From NCBI GenBank assembly GCA_034506315.1, contig JAPDPT010000002.1:62001-126000 (forward strand): a stretch of DNA of 64,000 bases. The letters run 5' to 3'. How positions within the stretch are numbered: the first letter of the stretch is position 1; each line of letters starts with the position of its first letter. The translations under genes and the position numbers were made by a program. The notes beneath the pieces were generated by a model. That model was not told the origin of the DNA and did not search any database. It was given only the letters and a program-made list of their open reading frames with translations. Source of the stretch: a candidate division KSB1 bacterium. Its GTDB lineage: Bacteria; Zhuqueibacterota; Zhuqueibacteria; Oleimicrobiales; Geothermoviventaceae. This document shows positions 18,053 through 26,934 of the stretch, in pieces.

Positions 18053-20257
18053 TTACCTGCAGACGGATGGTGAGCTCGTCTCGCGCGAGGCTGAGCCGAC
18101 CGCGCGCCCCTCGATGGGCAAGAAAATCCGGAAAGTGGTCCCCTTGCCAATCTCGCTATCGACCAGGATCCTCCCGCCGTGGGCGTGAACAATCTGCTGG
18201 ACGATGGGTAGGCCCAGGCCTGTCCCATCCGGCTTCGTCGTGAAGAAGGGGTTGAACATGTTCTGGAGTACGTCTTCGGAAATGCCCGGGCCCGTGTCGC
18301 AGATTTCAACCAACACCTGCTCGGGGTCGACCCTGCAGGTGGCCACGGTGAGTTGCCCGCCGTCGGTCATCGAATCCAAGGCGTTGTAAAGGAGGTTCAG
18401 CAGGACCTGCCGCATCTGCGCTTCATCCGCGTACACCTTCGGGAGGCCCAGGTCCAGGTGCTTCTCCAGGCGGATCTTCTTCTTGTGGAGTTCCTCTTGC
18501 ACCAGAAAAACGGTCTTCTGGATCGCCTCATTGAGGTCGACCCAGCTGGGTTTGGGCCGGGAAAGGCGCGTGAAATCCAGGACATTGTTCAGGATGTTTT
18601 CCAGCCGCTTGGCCTCTTCCGCAATAATTCCCAGGATGACTCGCGTCTCTTCGGGGCTCCGCGGCGCTTCCAGAAGGGAGCGGGCGAATCCACCGATGGT
18701 GACGAGCGGATTCCGGATCTCATGGGCCACCTGGGCCGCCATCTGGCCGATGGTGGCAAGACGCTCTGCTTCCAGAAGGCGGGCCTGAGCCTCCTGCAGC
18801 TTGTCAAGAGCCTTTTCCAGTTCCTCTTTTTGCCGGGCTACGTTGGCGTAGGCCCTTGCCCGTTCGATGGCCAAGCCTGCTTGATTGGCCAACAGGCTCA
18901 GCAGCTCCACGAGGGACTCATCGAGGGGGTGGCCGGTGTAGAGATTGTCTGCCACCACAACGCCGATGCCCTTGCCGCGGGCTACCAGCGGAACGCACAC
19001 GAATTCCCGACTGGCCAGTTGGGCACTCAACCACTCGCACGAGGCCGGCGGCGTGCCTGCGCCTTTTTCCGAGACGATGAACGCTCGCTGTTCCTGGAGT
19101 GCCCGCACCAGCACGCAGTTCGAATGAGAGAGGGGATGCCGCAAGCCCTGCACGAAGCGATTGAAGCGATCTTCGGCGTCCGGGGGCCTTCGCCCGTATC
19201 TGTCCAGGAACTCCGGGAGGGTCATCTTCTCCCGGGAAAGGGACTCCCAGATCGTGATCGCCTCCTCGCGGCTGCTTGGCCCCACGCCCATGGTTCCACG
19301 CAGTTCGCTCTCGTCCTCGGACAGGAGGAAGATCATCGCCCGGCTGAAGCCGAGGGCTTCGCCGGCTGTGACACAAGTCAAGATCAAGTGGAGCAGCTCG
19401 TCCAGATCGAGCGTGCCCTGCATTGCGTGGGCGATCTGGGTGAGCATGGTCATTTCGACGGCACGCTTTTCGGCTGCCGTCACGTCCTCCAGGATCCCCA
19501 CGCTGCCGCGGAGGCGACCGTCGGGCTCGCGTTGCGGAACGCATCGGACGCTGAGCAGAAGCCTCCTCCCATCGGTAGCGACGAAGGGGAAGTGCTCGCT
19601 GGCGTACGGTTCGCCTCCGACCAGCACTCGCTCGACGGCGCTCAGGCGAGGCCATCCTCCCGCCAGTCCAATGGTCAGGAGGTCCAACCCCACAAGCTCG
19701 CTTCCCGAGCGAAGTCCAAGAAGGGACGCCAGAAAGCGATTGGCCAGGACGATCTTCCCCTCCGGATCGCTGAAGAAGATCCCCACCGGCGCGGCGTCGA
19801 CCACCGACTGCAGGAAGTCGCGTGCCTTGCGGATCTCCTCCTGCAGCTCGACGTTCCGCCGGTTGATCTCGGAGACGATGAAGGCGTTCTCGATGACGTT
19901 GCGCAGCTCGTGGAGGCCGAACGGCTTGTTCAGGTAGGCGAAGACCCCGCGCCGCAACATGTCGCTGCGCAGGGCGGCGTCGTCGTCCCTGGCTGTGAGC
20001 ATGATCACCGGCACGTCGCGGAAGGGGGCAAACTCGGGATCCGAGCGCAGCCGCTCGTACACCCCAATCCCGTCCATCTCTGGCATCATGTAGTCGAGGA
20101 GGATGAGGTCCGGCTGATACTCGAGCACCGCTTCCAGACCCTGTCCGCCGTCGGCTGCGCCTGCGAACTCGTACCCGACACGCGTCAGGAAGGCGCGCAC
20201 CAGGTCGTGCATTACGGCGTCATCGTCGATCAGGAGAATGCGTCGCTTTCTCTCCAC
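18053..20257 (-). CDS. Hybrid sensor histidine kinase (REC-PAS-GAF-HisKA-HATPase)
   Basis: Cytosolic signalling kinase with an N-terminal receiver rather than a membrane sensor. Order: REC (ILLIDDDAV, phosphoacceptor Asp55 in LILLDYMMPEMDG), a short coiled coil, PAS (FLQSVVDAAPVGIFFSDPEGKIVLANRF, about 150-260), GAF-like region (about 275-450), coiled coil, HisKA with the phospho-His in AAQVAHEIRNPLVTIGG, and HATPase_c with N-box NLLYNALDS and G-boxes DTGPGIS and GTGLGLP. No transmembrane helix is seen. Start set at GTG 20257 (734 aa) with a GAGG site. REC-first kinases usually act in phosphorelays; the adjacent lone receiver is the obvious partner. Confidence 0.92.
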   Translation of the reverse strand: MERKRRILLIDDDAVMHDLVRAFLTRVGYEFAGAADGGQGLEAVLEYQPDLILLDYMMPEMDGIGVYERLRSDPEFAPFRDVPVIMLTARDDDAALRSDMLRRGVFAYLNKPFGLHELRNVIENAFIVSEINRRNVELQEEIRKARDFLQSVVDAAPVGIFFSDPEGKIVLANRFLASLLGLRSGSELVGLDLLTIGLAGGWPRLSAVERVLVGGEPYASEHFPFVATDGRRLLLSVRCVPQREPDGRLRGSVGILEDVTAAEKRAVEMTMLTQIAHAMQGTLDLDELLHLILTCVTAGEALGFSRAMIFLLSEDESELRGTMGVGPSSREEAITIWESLSREKMTLPEFLDRYGRRPPDAEDRFNRFVQGLRHPLSHSNCVLVRALQEQRAFIVSEKGAGTPPASCEWLSAQLASREFVCVPLVARGKGIGVVVADNLYTGHPLDESLVELLSLLANQAGLAIERARAYANVARQKEELEKALDKLQEAQARLLEAERLATIGQMAAQVAHEIRNPLVTIGGFARSLLEAPRSPEETRVILGIIAEEAKRLENILNNVLDFTRLSRPKPSWVDLNEAIQKTVFLVQEELHKKKIRLEKHLDLGLPKVYADEAQMRQVLLNLLYNALDSMTDGGQLTVATCRVDPEQVLVEICDTGPGISEDVLQNMFNPFFTTKPDGTGLGLPIVQQIVHAHGGRILVDSEIGKGTTFRIFLPIEGRAVGSASRETSSPSVCR

Positions 20258-20348
20258 CTGCCGACCTCGTTCGGAAGGGCCCGCCCCCGCCGCCAACCCT
20301 CCGGCAGGAATTCAAAAGGGCCAAGCGATTGCCTGAGCCCTTTCCGCC

Positions 20349-20444
20349 TCAACGGAGTTTCTTCTTGTGACGGTTCTTGCGGAGCCTCTTCTTCCTCTTG
20401 TGCGTGTTGATCTTGTGGCGTTTCCTCTTACGACCGCACGGCAT
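20349..20444 (-). CDS. AURKAIP1/COX24-domain small basic protein (31 aa)
   Basis: A 31-residue protein, MPCGRKRKRHKINTHKRKK followed by RLRKNRHKKKLR, with 21 Lys/Arg/His. This is the sequence pattern of small bacterial proteins matching the AURKAIP1/COX24 domain, related to the mitochondrial ribosomal protein mS38, and typical of FCB bacteria. A perfect GAGGAGG ribosome site lies 8 bases before the ATG, and TGA ends the frame. The gene lies between the second HU gene and the hybrid kinase. Role in the ribosome is known-family inference, not shown by this sequence. Confidence 0.85.
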   Translation of the reverse strand: MPCGRKRKRHKINTHKRKKRLRKNRHKKKLR

Positions 20445-20467
20445 ACAAACTCCTCCTCACGGTTTGG

Positions 20468-20782
20468 TCAGCCATCGACTACGTCCACTTCACCCTCGGT
20501 GGCTGCGACGGCGTTCACCTGCGACCGCAACTCCCGGGAGGGCACAAAGATGGGGACCGTTCGTTCCGGCAGCGCAACCGTCCTCCCTGTGCGAGGATTC
20601 TTGACCAGTCTCGGGGGCCTATGCTTAGCCCGGAAGGTGCCGAAGCCCACCAAGGTGACCCTCTGGCCCCGCTGCAGCGCCCACACAATCGTCGCCAGGA
20701 AGCCATCGATTACCGCTGCGGTCTCCTTCTTGGTGAGCCCCGTTCCCTCGGCCACAATGTTCACAATGTCCCCTTTGGTCAT
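20468..20782 (-). CDS. HU family DNA-binding protein (second paralogue)
   Basis: Starts MTKGDIVNIVAEGTGLTKKE, then TVIDGF-like VIDGFLATIVWALQRGQRVTLVGFGTFRAK and NPRTGRTVALPERTVPIFVPSRELRSQV, the normal HU/IHF order including the arm motif NPRTG. It is 104 aa with an acidic tail (ATEGEVDVVDG). The start has a GGGAGGA site; the frame is open further upstream into sppA but the homology begins exactly here. It is closer to classical HU than the paralogue at 798-1145. Confidence 0.93.
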   Translation of the reverse strand: MTKGDIVNIVAEGTGLTKKETAAVIDGFLATIVWALQRGQRVTLVGFGTFRAKHRPPRLVKNPRTGRTVALPERTVPIFVPSRELRSQVNAVAATEGEVDVVDG

Positions 20783-20846
20783 GGCATCCTCCCGGTTGCG
20801 ACCGCAGTTTATGCCTGTCCTGGCGCCACCAACCTCCTTTCTTATC

Positions 20847-21731
20847 TCAGTAACCGGACCACTGATATTTGAGACGCGGCCAGGGCTCCGCCAGCTCTTG
20901 CAGGGAGCGGGCTCCCCCCAACAAGAGCTCCAGGCATCCCAGCCGCCGCGTCGGGATGCGAACCACGCGCGGCTCGCCCCGGATCCCGGCCAGATCCGCT
21001 GCCAGACGGATGGCATCGCCCAGGGTGCCCAGCGTATCGACCAGCCCCAGCTGGTACGCCTGCCGTCCCGTAAACACCCGGCCGTCGGCCAGCTCCCGAA
21101 GACGTGTGCTATCCAGCGACCGCTCCGTGGCCACAACCGTTACGAATTGGTGGTAGGCGTCATCGATCCATTCCTGCAGGAGCCGGCGCTCGTCGTCGGT
21201 CATCTCCCGATAGGGACTGCCGATATCCTTGTGCCTTCCGCTCTTGACGACGGAGACCTCAATGCCGAGACGCGAAAGCAACCTCTGGACATTGGGGATC
21301 TCTGCAATCACCCCGATGCTGCCCGTGGTCGTGCCCGGATTGGCCACGATCTTCTTGCAACCCAGCGCCACGTAGTACCCTCCGGAGGCGGCCACGGAAC
21401 CCATGGAGCACACAATGGGCTTTCCGCCCTCACGCACGCGGCGCACGGCCTCGTAGATCTCCTGCGACGCGGCCACGCCACCCCCTGGACTGTCCACGCG
21501 CAGCACAATGGCTCGCACTCGCCGGTCCTTGCGGAAACGCTCCAGCTGGCGGACGATCGGCTCCGAATTTACGATCACCCCCCGAAGCTCAACCAGGGCA
21601 ACCCGCTCGCTTCCCTCGCCGGCCACCACCTCCAGGTCCCTACCCCGCAGCAGCACGGTGAACAACACCGCCGCGAGGACCAGGAGCCCTCCCAGAAATG
21701 CCAGAATCCTGATGTCTTGCTTACGGGCCAT
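20847..21731 (-). CDS. sppA: Signal peptide peptidase SppA, short form
   Basis: Membrane-anchored serine protease (S49) that degrades cleaved signal peptides. N-terminal anchor IRILAFLGGLLVLAAVLFTV (residues 7-26), then RVDSPGGGVAASQEIYEAV, the catalytic Ser in SVAASGGYYVA and the catalytic Lys in HKDIGSPYREMTDDER, with TTTGSIGV between. Length 294 aa fits the single-domain (Bacillus-like) form. Start set at ATG 21731; the frame is open 50 codons further but the promoter at 21769-21797 would fall inside such an extension. Confidence 0.93.
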   Translation of the reverse strand: MARKQDIRILAFLGGLLVLAAVLFTVLLRGRDLEVVAGEGSERVALVELRGVIVNSEPIVRQLERFRKDRRVRAIVLRVDSPGGGVAASQEIYEAVRRVREGGKPIVCSMGSVAASGGYYVALGCKKIVANPGTTTGSIGVIAEIPNVQRLLSRLGIEVSVVKSGRHKDIGSPYREMTDDERRLLQEWIDDAYHQFVTVVATERSLDSTRLRELADGRVFTGRQAYQLGLVDTLGTLGDAIRLAADLAGIRGEPRVVRIPTRRLGCLELLLGGARSLQELAEPWPRLKYQWSGY

Positions 21732-21768
21732 GATTCCGGAAACAAGCGTCTCAGCCTTGGAACACCTA

Positions 21769-21797
21769 AGTTTAGCGAAAAAGGGGAACAAAGTCAA
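21769..21797 (-). promoter_or_regulatory. Promoter of sppA
   Basis: TTGACT (21797-21792), 17 bp, TAAACT (21774-21769) on the minus strand. Predicted transcript start near 21762 leaves about 30 nt before the sppA ATG, which helps to fix that start. Confidence 0.5.
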
Positions 21798-21901
21798 TCG
21801 AAAAGCCCGGACGCTCCTGCTCCCCGGCGGCCCGCCTGGACCTCCCCCACAGGAGAGATCATCCGGATCAGTGCGCCGCAAGGGATCCGTCTGTGTGCGG
21901 T

Positions 21902-22474
21902 TCAGCGCAGGAGGTACGAGGCTCCGAACCGGAGTTGAAGCAGGTCCGGCGAGCCGAAGGAAAGCACAATCTCGGCCAACCCCTGGACGCGCCGTCCCAA
22001 GGGTACGCCCAGGCCGGCTAAGAGGTCAAGGCCGAGGTCCAAATCTCGATCGGTTACCTGGCCCAGGACCAAAACATCCGACCTGGGGTGTGCAAGCCGC
22101 CACACCTCGGAGCGAACGCGCACAAGATCCAGCGATGGGCCTGCAGCCAGGTAAGGGTGGAGCTTGGCGTCGGCGGGCAGAGGATAGCGGACCCTCAAGC
22201 CCAAACTCCACACGGAGATGTCGCGGTGGTGGTACCAGCCGTAGGTTCCGGCGTCGGCGCTCCACGCCTCAAGCCAGACCTCCGGCTGGAAAGGACCCCA
22301 ACGTTGGGAAGCACTTGCCACCAGGCCCACGGCCACGGACTCCTCCCACGGCCCCTCGGGTGAAACCCAAGATAGCCAGCCACCGGCTTGGGCCAACGGA
22401 CCCCGACTCGATCCTGCCATCGCTTGCGCTGCGACCTGAAGGCAGGTAAGCCCCGCGACGATCCATCTCCGCAT
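21902..22474 (-). CDS. Small secreted outer-membrane beta-barrel-like protein, unknown function
   Basis: Not assigned to a family. The 190 aa begin with a clear signal peptide (MRRWIVAGLTCLQVAAQAMA, cleavage after AMA) and then alternate amphipathic strands such as VAVGLVASASQRWGPFQPEVWLEAW, WSLGLRVRYPLP, HPYLAAGPSLDLV and a final QLRFGASYLLR. This pattern suits an eight-stranded OmpA-like or OmpW-like barrel. A GGAGGT site precedes the ATG. It is 170 bp upstream of sppA. Function unknown; barrel nature is inferred from pattern only. Confidence 0.7.
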   Translation of the reverse strand: MRRWIVAGLTCLQVAAQAMAGSSRGPLAQAGGWLSWVSPEGPWEESVAVGLVASASQRWGPFQPEVWLEAWSADAGTYGWYHHRDISVWSLGLRVRYPLPADAKLHPYLAAGPSLDLVRVRSEVWRLAHPRSDVLVLGQVTDRDLDLGLDLLAGLGVPLGRRVQGLAEIVLSFGSPDLLQLRFGASYLLR

Positions 22475-22703
22475 ACTTTGACCTCCTGATCCTCAGCGTT
22501 CCAGACCTGCTCTCCGACCTCCTCGCAGAACTGGCGACACCGCCCCCACCGACCCGGCATGGCCGCATCGGCTCTCGGAAACAGAGAGTCTGGTCCTGGG
22601 TGGCAGAATCGGAACTGCTCCCCGGCTTCTTGGCGTCGAACCACGCATCCCCCTTTGGGGTTCCCCCTGCTCGTGCCACAGGGGCTGCTTCGTGGGTCCC
22701 CTT

Positions 22704-23903
22704 CTACGCGGGGACCTTCTTGAGCGCCTGGGAGAGGTCGTTGATCAGGTCGTTGACGTCCTCGATGCCCACGGACAAACGCACCAGGCCCTCGGAGATC
22801 CCCACCTTCGCCAGCTCCTCGGGGGTGTAGCTCGAATGGGTCATGCTTGCCGGATGCTCGATCAAGGTGTCTACGTCGCCAAGACTCACGGCCAAAGTCA
22901 TGAGCCGAACAGAATCCATCAGGATCTCGCCCGCCCTTCTTCCCCCTTTCAGCTCGAAGGCGATCATCCCGCCGAAGCCCGTCATCTGGCGGACGGCCAG
23001 CTCGTGCTGGGGATGGATGCGCAGCCCCGGATAGTACACCTTGCTCACCTTGGGATGGAAGCTCAGGTACTGGGCGATGCGCATCGCGTTCCAGGAATGG
23101 CGCTCCATTCGGACCGGCAGCGTCTTGAGGCCGCGCAGGAGGAGCCAGGCATTGAAGGGACTCAGACAGCCGCCCAGGTCGCGCAGTGTCTCCCGACGGG
23201 CCTTCTCAATGAAGTCCTTCGGCCCCACAATGACCCCACCGATGGTGTCCCCGTGGCCGCCGATGTATTTGGTAGCGCTGTGCACCACGATGTCCGCCCC
23301 GAACTGGAGGGGACGCTGGTAGTATGGGGTAGCGAATGTGTTGTCCACCACCAGCTTGGCCCCATGGCGATGGGCAATCTCGGCCATCTTCGCGATGTCG
23401 ATGATCTTCAGCGTCGGGTTGGAGGGCGTCTCAATGAACAGGACGCGCGTATTCTGGTCGAAAGCCGCCTCCACCTCCTCCGGTTTCGTCGCGTCCACAT
23501 CCCGGACTTCGATACCCATCCGGCTGAGCGTGTGGCGGAAGAGCTCGTGTGTACCGCCGTACAGGGTATCGGAGGCAACCAGGTTTTCCCCCGACCTCAT
23601 TAGAGTCAGGATGACCGTCGTGGTGGCCGCCATCCCGGAGGCAGTGGCCAAAGCGGCTTCACCCCCTTCGAGAAACGCCATCTCCCGCTCGAAGGCCGCC
23701 AGCGTAGGATTGCCCAGGCGGGTGTACACGTAGCCCTCCCGCTCGCCGGCAAAGATCTCGGCGCCCTCGCGAGCACTCCGGAAGGCGAAGGTTGAGCTCT
23801 GATAGATCGGCACGTTCAACGCGCGCGTGTACGGATCCGGCCCTCCGGAACCGTGCACGCAGATCGTGGCGAAGCTCATCTTCCGTAACTCAGACTCCTT
23901 CAT
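22704..23903 (-). CDS. Trans-sulfuration PLP enzyme (methionine gamma-lyase / cystathionine gamma-lyase-synthase family)
   Basis: PLP enzyme of the Cys/Met metabolism family. Seen: YTRLGNPT (PLP phosphate contact from neighbouring subunit), ASGMAA, the PLP-stacking Tyr in DTLYGGT, VVDNTFATPYYQRPL and the Schiff-base Lys in VVHSATKYIGGHGDTIGG. At the place of the Cys typical of Pseudomonas methionine gamma-lyase the sequence has Gly (LYGGTH), so the exact reaction (methionine gamma-lyase, cystathionine gamma-lyase or gamma-synthase) cannot be fixed. Start at ATG 23903 (399 aa) with a GGAGGAG site. It lies 58 bp behind gdhA; an amino-acid catabolic role fits that neighbour. Confidence 0.9.
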   Translation of the reverse strand: MKESELRKMSFATICVHGSGGPDPYTRALNVPIYQSSTFAFRSAREGAEIFAGEREGYVYTRLGNPTLAAFEREMAFLEGGEAALATASGMAATTTVILTLMRSGENLVASDTLYGGTHELFRHTLSRMGIEVRDVDATKPEEVEAAFDQNTRVLFIETPSNPTLKIIDIAKMAEIAHRHGAKLVVDNTFATPYYQRPLQFGADIVVHSATKYIGGHGDTIGGVIVGPKDFIEKARRETLRDLGGCLSPFNAWLLLRGLKTLPVRMERHSWNAMRIAQYLSFHPKVSKVYYPGLRIHPQHELAVRQMTGFGGMIAFELKGGRRAGEILMDSVRLMTLAVSLGDVDTLIEHPASMTHSSYTPEELAKVGISEGLVRLSVGIEDVNDLINDLSQALKKVPA

Positions 23904-23961
23904 CGCCGCTCCTCCCAAGGGTCAACCGTAGGGGGGCCTGTGAACCAAGGATGGCTTTGGC

Positions 23962-25209
23962 CTATACCCATCCGCGGAGCTTCATGGCCTCCGCCACGCG
24001 GGCCACAGCCACCATGTAAGCCGCCAGACGAGGGTGAACCTTGTGCTTCTCGTAGACGGCGTAGAAGTCCGCAAAGGCCTTCGTCATCTTCTGGTTCAGG
24101 CGTTCGTGGATCTCCTCGAGGGTCCAGTAGAAGTTGTAAGCGTTCTGGACCTGCTCGAAATAGGAGACCGTGACTCCGCCGGCATTGGCCAGGATGTCGG
24201 GCAGCACGAAGATTCCCCGATCGTGCAGAATGCGGTCCGCTTCCGGCGTGGTCGGCCCGTTGGCCAGTTCGCAGACGATGCGCGCCTGAATCTTGTGCGC
24301 GTTGGCCCCAGTGATCACCCCTTCGATCGCGGCCGGGAAGAGGACGTCCACTTTCATCTCGAGGAGCTCTTCATTGGTGATGCTTTCCGTGTCCGGGAAA
24401 CGCACCACGCTGCCCGTGTGTCGCACGTGCTCGGCCAAGGCACGTGGGTCAATCCCCTTGGGATTGTAGATGCCCCCGAATTCGTCGGCCACGGCGAGGA
24501 TCTTCATGTCGAAGAGCTGCTGCGCCAGGATGCCCGCATTTTGCCCGACGTTCCCGTAGCCCTGGATCGCTGCCGTGGCCCCGTTGAGATTGAGGTTCAG
24601 GACCTTCGCCGCTTCGCGGAGCGCGTACATTCCGCCGCGGGCCGTAGCATCGACCCTGCCCAGGGACCCGCCAAGTGCCAGAGGTTTCCCGGTGATGACC
24701 CCCGGGACGTTGTGGCCGCGCAGGACGCTGAATTCGTCCATGATCCAGGCCATCACCTGCGGAGTTGTGTTGACATCGGGGGCTGGCACATCGATCTCCG
24801 GTCCCAGGATGCGGCCCACCTGGCGCACGTAGGCCCGGCTCAATCGCTCAAGCTCTGCCTGCGACATCTCTTTGGGATTGCACGTTACTCCACCTTTACC
24901 GCCGCCCAGGGGCAGGTCCATGACTGCCGTCTTCCAGGTCATCCAGGCAGCCAGTGCGCGGACTGTGTCCAATGTCTCCTGCGGATGGAAGCGCAGGCCC
25001 CCCTTCGTGGGTCCGCGCGCGTCGTTGTATTGAACGCGATAGCCGCGGAAGATCTTGACGCTTCCGTCGTCCATCCGGACCGTTAGCGTGACGATCATCT
25101 CGCGCATCGGCCAGCGCAGTGCCTCGTGGGTCGCACTGTCCAGGCCGAGCGCCGCCGCCGCCTCGTCCAGCTGCTGCTGGGCGATCCGGAAGGGATTAAG
25201 CTCCGACAT
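23962..25209 (-). CDS. gdhA: Glutamate dehydrogenase (Glu/Leu/Phe/Val dehydrogenase family)
   Basis: Oxidative deamination of glutamate to 2-oxoglutarate or the reverse. N-terminal substrate domain has [21 protein letters not shown] with the glycine-rich loop and catalytic Lys region, and APDVNT; the nucleotide domain has [13 protein letters not shown] (Rossmann GxGxxG). The 415 aa length is that of the hexameric class. After the nucleotide strand the sequence [11 protein letters not shown] has an acidic residue at the usual NAD-selecting position, suggesting NAD use (inference). Strong GGAGGAG ribosome site. A weak sigma-54-like element lies 55-70 bp upstream, and an NtrC-type regulator gene is next upstream. 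Confidence 0.94.
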   Translation of the reverse strand: MSELNPFRIAQQQLDEAAAALGLDSATHEALRWPMREMIVTLTVRMDDGSVKIFRGYRVQYNDARGPTKGGLRFHPQETLDTVRALAAWMTWKTAVMDLPLGGGKGGVTCNPKEMSQAELERLSRAYVRQVGRILGPEIDVPAPDVNTTPQVMAWIMDEFSVLRGHNVPGVITGKPLALGGSLGRVDATARGGMYALREAAKVLNLNLNGATAAIQGYGNVGQNAGILAQQLFDMKILAVADEFGGIYNPKGIDPRALAEHVRHTGSVVRFPDTESITNEELLEMKVDVLFPAAIEGVITGANAHKIQARIVCELANGPTTPEADRILHDRGIFVLPDILANAGGVTVSYFEQVQNAYNFYWTLEEIHERLNQKMTKAFADFYAVYEKHKVHPRLAAYMVAVARVAEAMKLRGWV

Positions 25210-25263
25210 GTTCCGCTCCTCCTGACTTGACCAACTTACCCTTTAGCCTACGCTTCGAACGCT

Positions 25264-25279
25264 TGCACGGCGGGCACCG
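25264..25279 (-). promoter_or_regulatory. Possible sigma-54 promoter of gdhA
   Basis: On the minus strand the stretch has GG then 10 bases then GC (cGGTGCCCGCCGTGCA), the fixed dinucleotides and spacing of -24/-12 promoters, 55 bp before the gdhA start. Only about 10 of 16 consensus positions match and the DNA is GC-rich, so chance is a real possibility. The neighbouring sigma-54 activator gene is what makes it worth listing. Confidence 0.22.
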
Positions 25280-25284
25280 CGATC

Positions 25285-25320
25285 AAAAAAAGAGGTCGAG
25301 CACCCTTGCTGCCCGACCTC
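25285..25320 (-). terminator. Intrinsic terminator after the kinase-ntrC operon
   Basis: Minus-strand stem GAGGTCG/CGACCTC with a partly paired inner loop, followed directly by seven T. It lies 210 bp after the ntrC-type stop and 76 bp before gdhA, separating the two units. The 210 bp between stop and stem hold no gene that I can see. Confidence 0.8.
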
Positions 25321-25530
25321 CTCCCCATGAGATCCACACCGGATATTTCGCAGCTCGACCTTCGCCACGCGAAGGCCGAGCTGACTATAGCGACTTTCCA
25401 GACCGTGCGGCACGTGTCCTGTACCCAGCCCGCCGGTACCCGGGGCCGAGCCGAAACCCCGGGGCCATCCCCAGCCCGAAGCCGGTTCGACGCCGCTCCC
25501 GAGGAACAATGTGGACTCCCTTTCCGCAAG

Positions 25531-26934
25531 TTAGGCCTCCTTAGAGGCGGACAGCTTCTTCGGCACACGGATGTCGAGCTCTGCCAGCTTGCGGTACAGG
25601 GAGGACTGGCTGACGCCCAGAATCCGGGCGGCTGCCAGTTTGTCGAAGGCCACGCGCTCCAGGATGCGGTAGATGTGCTGGCGCTCGAACTCGCGCACCG
25701 CCTCCCGCAGACGATCGCTCCGCGCAGCCTCGAAACTGAACTGCGCCAGGTTGGGGGGCAGGTGGTACACCCGGATGAGCTCATCGTCACAGAGGATCAT
25801 GGCCCTCTCAATCACGTTCTCCAGCTCGCGGACGTTCCCCTTCCACTCATAGTTGACCAAAACGCCCATGGTCTCCTCGTCCACACCGCGCACCCGCTTG
25901 CCCAGGGCGCGGTTGTGTCGGTCGATGAAGTACTGCACCAGCAGGGGGATGTCTTCCTTGCGCTCCCGCAGGGGAGGAAGGTCGATATTGACCACGTTCA
26001 GCCGGTAGTACAGATCCTCCCGGAAGCGCCCCTCTTCCACCTCCTTGGCCAGGTTGCGATTGGAGGCGGCCAGGATCCGTACGTCGACCCGCACCGGCCG
26101 TGTCCCACCCACGGGCAGGAACTCCTTCTCTTCAATGGCCCGCAGCAGCCGGACCTGGAGGTTCAGGGGGATGGCGCAGACCTCATCCAGAAAGAGGGTC
26201 CCGCCGCTGGCCACCTTGAAGAGGCCGTCTTTGTCCCGGGTAGCACCGGTGAAAGCACCCCGCACGTGTCCGAAGAGCTCGCTCTCGATGAGATTCTCCG
26301 GGATAGCCCCACAGTTGATGGCGATGAAGGGGGCGTTGCGACGCGGACTGAACTGGTGGATCAGACGCGCCACCAATTCCTTTCCTGTGCCGCTTTCCCC
26401 CGTGATCAGGACCGTGGTGTTCGTGGGGGCCACCCGCTGGACCAGCTCCAGCACCCTTTGGATTGCCGGGCTGGCGCCGATCATTTGCTCCTTGGCCCGC
26501 GTCGTCTCCAACTGCCGCCGCAGCAAGAGGTTCTCGCGGCTCAAGGCCTGCTTCTCGAGGGCCTTCTGGATGGCTTTGACGACGGTAACGCGCTTGAAAG
26601 GCTTGGTGATGAAGTCGTAGGCCCCCTCCTTCATTGCCTCCACGGCCGACTCCACCGTTCCGTAGGCCGTGAGCATGATCACTTCCACCTCGGGATTGAT
26701 CCGCTTGCACTCCCGCAGGAGCTCTGTTCCCCCCATCTCGGGCATGCGGAGGTCGCTCAGGACCACGTCCACGGCCTCCCGCTGCAGGATCTCCAGCGCC
26801 TGGCGAGCCCGGTCGGCGATGAGGACACGGTATCCCTCCTTGGACAGCGCTTTCTGAAGCGACAGGAGCAGGTCACGCTCGTCGTCCACCACTAAGATCG
26901 TCTTCTTTTCGCGAGCCGTTAGGGCTTCGGTCAT
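25531..26934 (-). CDS. Sigma-54-dependent response regulator (NtrC family)
   Basis: Activator with all three parts in 467 aa: REC with VVDDE and phosphoacceptor Asp61 in VVLSDLRMPEMGG; AAA+ with Walker A GESGTGKELVAR, the sigma-54 contact loop GAFTGA and Walker B GGTLFLDEV; and a Fis-type helix-turn-helix at the C-terminus (LAAARILGVSQSSLYRKLAEL). The presence of GAFTGA means true sigma-54 activation. Its ATG overlaps the stop of the PAS kinase (ATGA), so kinase and regulator are a coupled pair. Target genes are not known; gdhA or the transporter at 29120 are candidates by position. Confidence 0.95.
   Translation of the reverse strand: MTEALTAREKKTILVVDDERDLLLSLQKALSKEGYRVLIADRARQALEILQREAVDVVLSDLRMPEMGGTELLRECKRINPEVEVIMLTAYGTVESAVEAMKEGAYDFITKPFKRVTVVKAIQKALEKQALSRENLLLRRQLETTRAKEQMIGASPAIQRVLELVQRVAPTNTTVLITGESGTGKELVARLIHQFSPRRNAPFIAINCGAIPENLIESELFGHVRGAFTGATRDKDGLFKVASGGTLFLDEVCAIPLNLQVRLLRAIEEKEFLPVGGTRPVRVDVRILAASNRNLAKEVEEGRFREDLYYRLNVVNIDLPPLRERKEDIPLLVQYFIDRHNRALGKRVRGVDEETMGVLVNYEWKGNVRELENVIERAMILCDDELIRVYHLPPNLAQFSFEAARSDRLREAVREFERQHIYRILERVAFDKLAAARILGVSQSSLYRKLAELDIRVPKKLSASKEA

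Noticed and set aside
18353-20410. A 685-codon open frame on the plus strand opposite the hybrid kinase
   Set aside because: Same reason: composition-driven shadow, overlaps the well-supported kinase and the COX24-like gene.
22269-22679. Possible small gene or tmRNA/tRNA-like segment between the PLP enzyme and the small barrel gene
   Set aside because: The minus strand has tmRNA-like pieces (GGTTCGACG, T-arm-like GCAG-loop-CTGC) but no matching acceptor stem, tag frame or second half; the 136-codon frame there has no family similarity and no ribosome site.
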